From positions 24,131 to 70,719 of the forward strand of contig MFRE01000005.1 of the NCBI GenBank assembly GCA_001784475.1: a stretch of 46,589 nt of DNA. Direction: 5' to 3'. The position numbers and the translations under genes are program-made. Positions 41,477 to 46,589 of this stretch are shown here, piece after piece. Source of the stretch: Candidatus Magasanikbacteria bacterium RIFOXYD2_FULL_41_14 (GTDB taxonomy: Bacteria > Patescibacteriota > Patescibacteriia > Magasanikbacterales > GWA2-37-8). The stretch's first letter is position 1, and every line of letters begins with the position of its first letter. Below the pieces are notes generated by a model, which did not search any database, had not been told where the DNA came from, and saw nothing but the letters and a program-made list of their open reading frames with translations.

Positions 41477-42541
41477 ATGAATATTTTAGATGATGTATCT
41501 GCAATAAAAAAATTAGACGCGAGCAACATGCTTGGTTCTATTGAGGCCTTGGGCGCCCAGATGGAACAGATGTGGGCCCAGCACAAAAACTTTAAATTGC
41601 CGGCTAATTATAAAAAAATAAAAAATGTTGTGGTTGCTGGTATGGGCGGTTCGGCTTTGCCGGCGCACGTGCTTAAATCACTGTCAGAAATTAACCTATC
41701 GGTTCCTTTGGAAATTATTAGTGATTACAATTTGCCAGGCTATGCCAACGCGAATACTTTGGTTATTTTATCTAGTTATTCTGGTTCTACTGAAGAACCA
41801 GTGGCTTTGGCCAAACAAGCAATCAAGCGAAAATGTAAAATAGTGGTAGTTGCCACCGGAAAGAATTTTGCAAAAATGCACGAGTCGGGAACTCCCGGAA
41901 TTATTTTTGATCCCAAATACAATCCGTGCGGGTCCCCGCGCATGGGTTTGGGTTATCAGTTTATTGGTCTTTTTTTAATTTTTCAAGCCGTCGGACTTTT
42001 GAAATTCACTCTGAAAGATTTCAATACGGCTTTAGCGCAGGTCAAAAAAAGCACGCACGCCTGGGGCGTGGGTGCTTCTGCCAATGCAATTAAAAAAATA
42101 GCTGCCCAATTACCGAACCGAGCAGTATTATTTTTTGCAGCTGACCATCTTAAAGGCAATGCCCATGTAGCCGCTAATCAGATGAATGAAAATAGCAAAC
42201 GGCTAACTGCGCCGTTTTATATATCCGAACTAAACCACCATTTAATGGAAGGATTAAGATTTCCATCTGCTAACCGTAATAATTTGCTAGTAGTGATTTT
42301 TAATTCTAAATTATACAGCCCAAAAATTCAGGAGCGCGTCAACATCACCAAAACCGTAATTGAAAAAAATAAAGTTCCCTTGGCAACGGTAAATTTAACT
42401 GCCAGCACAAAGTTAGAACAAATATTTGAAGCACTAGTAGCTTCAAGTTTTCTGGGATTTTATGGCTCAATGTTGGAGGGGATTGATCCGACCCCGATTC
42501 CTTATGTTGATTATTTTAAAGAACAATTGGCTAAAAAGTAG
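41477..42541 (+). CDS. Bifunctional phosphoglucose/phosphomannose isomerase
   Basis: A 354 aa SIS-domain isomerase of the PGI/PMI type, interconverting glucose-6-P, fructose-6-P and mannose-6-P in the cytoplasm. The first SIS domain has VVVAGMGGSALPAHVL (51-66) and the phosphate-binding SSYSGSTEEP (99-108). NPCGSPRMGLGYQF, AADHLKGNAHVAANQMNEN and SELNHHLMEGL are typical of this class. It could feed GDP-mannose synthesis for gmd. Phosphomannomutase and GDP-mannose pyrophosphorylase are not in the window. It starts 10 nt after ftsW. Confidence 0.88.
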   Translation: MNILDDVSAIKKLDASNMLGSIEALGAQMEQMWAQHKNFKLPANYKKIKNVVVAGMGGSALPAHVLKSLSEINLSVPLEIISDYNLPGYANANTLVILSSYSGSTEEPVALAKQAIKRKCKIVVVATGKNFAKMHESGTPGIIFDPKYNPCGSPRMGLGYQFIGLFLIFQAVGLLKFTLKDFNTALAQVKKSTHAWGVGASANAIKKIAAQLPNRAVLFFAADHLKGNAHVAANQMNENSKRLTAPFYISELNHHLMEGLRFPSANRNNLLVVIFNSKLYSPKIQERVNITKTVIEKNKVPLATVNLTASTKLEQIFEALVASSFLGFYGSMLEGIDPTPIPYVDYFKEQLAKK

Positions 42542-42564
42542 TTGGTTAATGAAGTTATTTTCAC

Positions 42565-43431
42565 ATGGACTTATCAATTATCACCGTTAACACAAACGAT
42601 AGCGACAGGATTTTAGATCAAATTGCGTCGGTAAAAGACGGGGCGAAGGGTTTAGATTACGAGCAGATAATTACCGACAATGGATCCACTGATGGTTCAA
42701 TTGAACAAATTCAAAAAAAATTTCCGGATGTTAAAATTATTTTAAACAATAAAAATTTGGGTTTTGGCGTGGCCAATAATATTGCCGCTAAAAATTCCAC
42801 TGGGCGATATTTATTATTTTTAAATCCGGATATGCGCGTGATGCCAGGCAGTTTAAAAAAAATTACTGACTGGATGGATACGCAATCAAAAGTGGGCATC
42901 GCTAGCTGTCGGTTAACATACGAAAATGGCGATTTAAATATTGGCGCCACCCCTCGTCGCTTTCCGACTTTATTTGATCAGGTAGTTATATTATTAAAAT
43001 TAAATCATTTATTTCCTAGTTTATTAAATAAATATTTGTATCATGATATATATCATGATAAAGAAGTTGAGAAAGAAGTTGAGGTAGATAGTGTGCGTGG
43101 GTCGTTTATGCTAATGCGCCGAGAATTGTATGATAAATTAGATTGGGCGTTTGATCCGCGTTATTTTATCTGGTTTGAAGATGTGGATACTTGTCGTGAA
43201 GCTAAACGTCTAGGTTATAAAGTAATTTACACTCCAATAATTAGTTGTGTGGATTATGTCGGTCAAACTTTTAAAAATTTATCAACTGTTCAAAAGCAAA
43301 AGTGGTTTACAGATAGTATGCTCAAATATTTTAAAAAATGGCAACCCTGGTATCAGTGGTTGATAATATTAATCCTTAGGCCAGTGGGAATTATATTCGT
43401 CCGATTTCACGCACTACTTAAATCAAATTGA
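42565..43431 (+). CDS. Glycosyltransferase family 2 (rhamnosyltransferase-like)
   Basis: A 288 aa GT2 protein. LSIITVNTNDSDRILDQI, QIITDNGSTDGSIEQI, NKNLGFGVANNIAAKNSTG, FLNPDMRV (DxD equivalent) and RGSFMLMRRELYDKL followed by FIWFEDVDTCREAKRLGYK are those of WbbL-type rhamnosyl- and related transferases. Donor not certain. It is the first of four GT2 genes in a row. Confidence 0.9.
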   Translation: MDLSIITVNTNDSDRILDQIASVKDGAKGLDYEQIITDNGSTDGSIEQIQKKFPDVKIILNNKNLGFGVANNIAAKNSTGRYLLFLNPDMRVMPGSLKKITDWMDTQSKVGIASCRLTYENGDLNIGATPRRFPTLFDQVVILLKLNHLFPSLLNKYLYHDIYHDKEVEKEVEVDSVRGSFMLMRRELYDKLDWAFDPRYFIWFEDVDTCREAKRLGYKVIYTPIISCVDYVGQTFKNLSTVQKQKWFTDSMLKYFKKWQPWYQWLIILILRPVGIIFVRFHALLKSN

Positions 43432-43444
43432 TATTGTAAATTTT

Positions 43445-44536
43445 ATGAGAAAATTGACAATTAATTTAGTAGTTCACAATGGTGAGAATTATATCCAATT
43501 TATAATGTCGTCATTGAAAGAGCAGACATTTAAGGATTGGGAAATGGTGGTGGTGGATAACGCGTCAACCGATCGGTCTGTGGAATTATTGGAGTTGGGG
43601 ATGAAGACGAATAATTTTAATTACCGTCTGTTTCACAATGAAAAAAATTTGGGTTTTGCGGTCGCGCAAAATCAAGCCCTAGCTAATGTGCAGACGCCTT
43701 ATTTTTTGATTTTAAACGATGATGTTTATTTGATGCCTGATGCTTTAGAGAAAATGGTTGATTTTATGGATAATCATCCAGATACTGCGGCCACTGCTCC
43801 GAGAGTAATGCGTTGGGATTTTGAACGCGCCCGATTGGCTTTTCGAGATGGCATTAGTAATTTTGAAGTAGCGCAAGCCGGGTTCACCACTCAAATTGAC
43901 GCTATTGGCGTTAGACTATTTCGCAATCGTCGGGCCGTAGAATGGTTAAGACGCGAGGAGTGGGTGGTGCAAAGCGATAGTAAGGATGTGCGCGATATTT
44001 TTGCCAAAAATATTTTGGAAGTTTTTGGAGGTTCGGGGGCAGTGGCCATGCTTCGTAAATCTACCATCAGCAATACTCTTTTGCCGGGAAATAATTTTTT
44101 TGACCCCACTTATCATTCCTATAAAGAAGATTTGGATTTGGCCTATCGCTTGCGTAATGCCGGCTATGTTTCTTATGTATTGCTGACGGCGGTCGCCTAT
44201 CACAATCGCACCGGCGTTGGTCCAAAAGAAATGGGGGATTGGGCGACAATTAAAAATAAGAAAAAACAACCTCATTTTGTGAGTTATCATTCCTACGTCA
44301 ATCATTTGCGCACTTTGTATAAAAATGAATATTGGGAAAATATTTTACGCGATTGGCCATTTATTTTTTGGTACGAATTAAAAAAGTTTGGCTTTCTGTT
44401 AATTACTGACCCCAAAGCGGTTATCGGCGGTTGGGTCGAAATTATTCGTAATCAAAAATATTTAAGACAATCCCGAAAAAGTGTTGTTGCCAGGCGTCGT
44501 TTGCATTGGCAAGGCATTAGGCGTTGGTTTTTATAA
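43445..44536 (+). CDS. Glycosyltransferase family 2
   Basis: A 363 aa GT2 protein. LTINLVVHNGENYIQFIMSS, MVVVDNASTDRSVELL, NEKNLGFAVAQNQALANVQT, LILNDDVYLMPDAL, FGGSGAVAMLRKSTI and the late HSYKEDLDLAYRLRNAGYV are in the usual order. A central insertion (about 125-190) and a basic C-terminus distinguish it from its neighbours. It ends just before a palindromic element at 44549. Confidence 0.9.
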   Translation: MRKLTINLVVHNGENYIQFIMSSLKEQTFKDWEMVVVDNASTDRSVELLELGMKTNNFNYRLFHNEKNLGFAVAQNQALANVQTPYFLILNDDVYLMPDALEKMVDFMDNHPDTAATAPRVMRWDFERARLAFRDGISNFEVAQAGFTTQIDAIGVRLFRNRRAVEWLRREEWVVQSDSKDVRDIFAKNILEVFGGSGAVAMLRKSTISNTLLPGNNFFDPTYHSYKEDLDLAYRLRNAGYVSYVLLTAVAYHNRTGVGPKEMGDWATIKNKKKQPHFVSYHSYVNHLRTLYKNEYWENILRDWPFIFWYELKKFGFLLITDPKAVIGGWVEIIRNQKYLRQSRKSVVARRRLHWQGIRRWFL

Positions 44537-44548
44537 ATTATTGTCATT

Positions 44549-44591
44549 ATTCCGAGCGATAGTTTACCCCGACCTTGCGTCGGGGAGGAAT
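44549..44591. repeat. Palindromic repeat that supplies a ribosome binding site
   Basis: CCCCGAC (44567-44573) pairs with GTCGGGG (44579-44585) around CTTGC, flanked by ATTCC (44549-44553) and GGAAT (44587-44591). The right half, GGGGAGGAA (44582-44590), is the only clear Shine-Dalgarno sequence well placed before a start (8 nt to the ATG at 44599), and its first G's are in the stem. It has the ATTCC...GGAAT form of a dispersed repeat family. Confidence 0.6.
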
Positions 44592-44598
44592 CTCTTGT

Positions 44599-45420
44599 AT
44601 GTTTGATGTTTGCGTCACCATTGTTAATACCAATGAAAAAAAAGAAATTGAGTCATCACTTGAATCTTTATTTTTTGATTCAAAAAATTCCGGTTTGAAC
44701 ATTGCCGTCGTTGTTGTCAATAACGCGTCGTTAGATTCAGCTGATGATTTAGCATCTAAGTTTCCCAACCTTACGATTATTAAAAATACTCGTAATGAGG
44801 GGTTTGGCAAAGCGCATAATCGGGCTTTTGCGTCCGTGCCGGCAAAATATTATTTTGTTTTAAATCCCGATACGGAATTTCCAGCCAGTCAAAATTTTTT
44901 ACGCCACCTGTACGATTTTATGGAAGCACACACTCAAGTGGGAGTAGTGGGTCCAAAAGTTATTTATCCCGATGGCTCGTTGCAATATTCTTGCTATCGT
45001 TTTCCTACTTTTTGGCAACCGATTTTTTCGCGCACACGCTATGGTCAATCCGGTCAAGGCAAAATTATGTCCGATAAATTTTTAATGAAAGAATTTGATC
45101 ACGCCACCACTCGGCCAGTGGATTGGGTAATGGGTTCGGCAATGTTTATTCGTAAGACCGCCTGGGACACAGTAGGCGGATTTGATGAGCGCTATTGGAT
45201 GTATGCGGAAGATTCAGATTTGTGCCGTCGGATGTGGGAAGCTGGTTTTGCTGTTTATTATTTGCACAGTGTATATCTGCGCCATGAGCATGGCCGCGCG
45301 TCGGCAAAAATTCCGGGAGTATTTAATGCCCTTATCAAAAATAAATACGCGCGCACCCATTTGGTTAGCTGGCTAAAGTATTTTTGGAAGTGGCGTGGGA
45401 ATCATAAATACTACCGATAA
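44599..45420 (+). CDS. Glycosyltransferase family 2
   Basis: A 273 aa GT2 protein. VCVTIVNTNEKKEIESSLES, VVVNNASLDSADDLA, TRNEGFGKAHNRAF, LNPDTEFPASQNF and MGSAMFIRKTAWDTVGGFD followed by MYAEDSDLCRRMWEAGFA match rhamnosyl- and related GT2 enzymes. The ATG at 44599 follows a good Shine-Dalgarno; a TTG at 44575 lies inside the palindromic repeat and is rejected. Confidence 0.9.
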   Translation: MFDVCVTIVNTNEKKEIESSLESLFFDSKNSGLNIAVVVVNNASLDSADDLASKFPNLTIIKNTRNEGFGKAHNRAFASVPAKYYFVLNPDTEFPASQNFLRHLYDFMEAHTQVGVVGPKVIYPDGSLQYSCYRFPTFWQPIFSRTRYGQSGQGKIMSDKFLMKEFDHATTRPVDWVMGSAMFIRKTAWDTVGGFDERYWMYAEDSDLCRRMWEAGFAVYYLHSVYLRHEHGRASAKIPGVFNALIKNKYARTHLVSWLKYFWKWRGNHKYYR

Positions 45421-45441
45421 TTTTAAATTGTAAATTTCAAA

Positions 45442-46551
45442 ATGCAAAATAACGATTCAAAATTTAAAATTACGATTGTATATTTGACTTGGAATGACGA
45501 ACCGCAAAAATATTTGACGCGGGCGCTTGAGGCAATCGGGCAACAAACATACGCTCGGGAAAATTTGCGTTTAGTGATCGTTTACAATTCGCATAAAGAA
45601 AAAGAATCTTCGCAGTTATCATTTGTTAAAACTGAAATAAAAAAATTAGAAAATATTTTACCCGAAACAGTGGTGCTCGCTCCTGATAAAAATTTAGGTT
45701 TTTCTGGCGGTAATAATTTGGGAATGCAGTGGGCGATAGACAGTGGCTGTGATTATGTTTTTTTGCATAATGCCGACGGTTATCTGGCGCCGGGCGCGCT
45801 TGCTGAATTAGTCAAAGCGCTAACCATTGATGCCAATATCGGCCAGGCGCAAGCTCTGGTGCGTTTATACCCGCAAACCGATTTAATTAATAGTGCGGGT
45901 AATAGTGTGAATTATCTCGGTATTGGTTTTTGCAATTATTTTAAAAAACCAGTGGCTAGTTTGAATTTGCCGGCCATAAGTGACATTGGCTATGCGTCTG
46001 GCTCGGCCACAATGATACGCACAGATTTGTTAAAACAGTTAGGGAAATGGAACGAAGATTTTTACTTATATCACGAAGACCTGGAATATTCTTGGCGCTT
46101 AAAAATAAATGGTTATCGGGTGGTTTTGGCCAAAGAAGCGGAATTTTTTCACGAATATAAATTTGATAAGAATTTAAAGAAGTTTTATTGGCTAGAACGC
46201 AATCGGCACGCGTTCCAATATTTATTCTATCGTTGGCCGACTCTGATTTTGACTTGGCCCTTGGAAATAGGGTATAATTTAGTCCTGCTGGTGGTCGCGG
46301 GCGCCGGCGGGTGGTTGCCGGAACTATTGCGGGTGTATGGATATTGGCTTAACCCCAGTAATTGGCAAAAATGGCGCGTGGGGAGGTGTTTAAATCAGCA
46401 AACACGAAAGTTAAACGACCGTCAATTATTAGCACAGTCAACCGCGACTGTTGAATCAGCTGAGCTGGTAGTGTCTGGTCCGATAAAATTTTGCGCCAAT
46501 TTAGTTTTTAAAATTTATTATTATATTTTAAAATTAATAATTTGGTGGTGA
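45442..46551 (+). CDS. Glycosyltransferase family 2
   Basis: A 369 aa GT2 protein. ITIVYLTWNDEPQKYLTRAL, DKNLGFSGGNNLGMQWAID, FLHNADGYLAPGAL, GYASGSATMIRTDLLKQLG and DFYLYHEDLEYSWRLKINGY are the expected motifs. About 100 C-terminal residues beyond the fold include a hydrophobic stretch (LTWPLEIGYNLVLLVVAGAGG), so it is probably membrane-bound. The first residues before KITIVYLTW are polar and the start could be slightly different. Confidence 0.88.
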   Translation: MQNNDSKFKITIVYLTWNDEPQKYLTRALEAIGQQTYARENLRLVIVYNSHKEKESSQLSFVKTEIKKLENILPETVVLAPDKNLGFSGGNNLGMQWAIDSGCDYVFLHNADGYLAPGALAELVKALTIDANIGQAQALVRLYPQTDLINSAGNSVNYLGIGFCNYFKKPVASLNLPAISDIGYASGSATMIRTDLLKQLGKWNEDFYLYHEDLEYSWRLKINGYRVVLAKEAEFFHEYKFDKNLKKFYWLERNRHAFQYLFYRWPTLILTWPLEIGYNLVLLVVAGAGGWLPELLRVYGYWLNPSNWQKWRVGRCLNQQTRKLNDRQLLAQSTATVESAELVVSGPIKFCANLVFKIYYYILKLIIWW

Positions 46552-46562
46552 TGGTGAATAAC

Positions 46563-46589
46563 TAAAGAATAAAGAATAAAGAATAAAGA
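46563..46589 (+). repeat. Heptanucleotide tandem repeat (TAAAGAA)
   Basis: TAAAGAA is repeated almost four times without interruption to the edge of the window, so the true length is unknown. It lies 12 nt after the last stop, possibly just upstream of another gene. Confidence 0.75.

Overview
The window reads as a chromosomal piece from a Candidate Phyla Radiation (Patescibacteria) bacterium, most like the Parcubacteria side of that group. This is inferred from gene style, not from a marker tree. The signs are AT-rich, tightly packed genes with very short gaps; almost no Shine-Dalgarno sequences; large secreted proteins with lamin-tail and beta-helix domains; and two Wzy_C/TPR polytopic proteins. 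UGA is used as a stop (for example in the ATGA overlaps at 17635 and 18684), which argues against the UGA=Gly lineages (Gracilibacteria, Absconditabacteria). I saw no rRNA, tRNA, CRISPR array, transposase or phage gene.

Layout. 62-3530: a Wzy_C/TPR membrane protein, then a two-gene adenine salvage unit (mtnP, apt). 3531-10694: a reverse-strand 2OG-Fe(II) oxygenase-like gene, a small membrane-anchored protein, and two large secreted proteins. One of these is a zinc-phospholipase-C-like protein with a Thr-rich stalk, and the other is Cys-rich. The gaps here hold most of the regulatory structure: three DnaA-box/extended -10 promoters, leader hairpins, palindromic repeats, and an 11-G tract inside a promoter. 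10777-14992: a second Wzy_C/TPR protein behind a strong promoter that carries a 38-bp perfect palindrome, followed by glycosyltransferases.

14971-39509: a long, co-directional and more AT-rich surface-glycan locus. It encodes glycosyltransferases, four methyltransferases, a radical SAM/SPASM protein, a CE4-like deacetylase, two nucleotide-sugar dehydrogenases and a Wzx flippase. It also has a GDP-mannose branch (Gmd, a DegT-family protein with His in place of the PLP lysine as in ColD, and a Lys-containing DegT aminotransferase like perosamine synthase), SDR enzymes, a nitroreductase/methyltransferase fusion, an alpha-barrel protein and a GalE-like epimerase. 39519-46589: a shared terminator, reverse-strand rpmA (bL27), then a divergent unit with a small membrane protein, ftsW, a bifunctional phosphoglucose/phosphomannose isomerase and four GT2 glycosyltransferases.

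How the genes could work together (inference): the isomerase supplies mannose-6-phosphate; GDP-mannose made elsewhere is converted by Gmd and split between 3-deoxygenation and 4-amination; UDP-glucose feeds GalE and the UDP-sugar dehydrogenases. Thirteen glycosyltransferases assemble the glycan, methyltransferases and the deacetylase decorate it, Wzx flips it, and the Wzy_C/TPR proteins polymerise it or transfer it, possibly onto the Thr-rich secreted protein. The clearest undescribed patterns are the near-universal T at -1 of the start codons in place of Shine-Dalgarno sequences, and the repeated DnaA-box/extended -10/leader-hairpin module.
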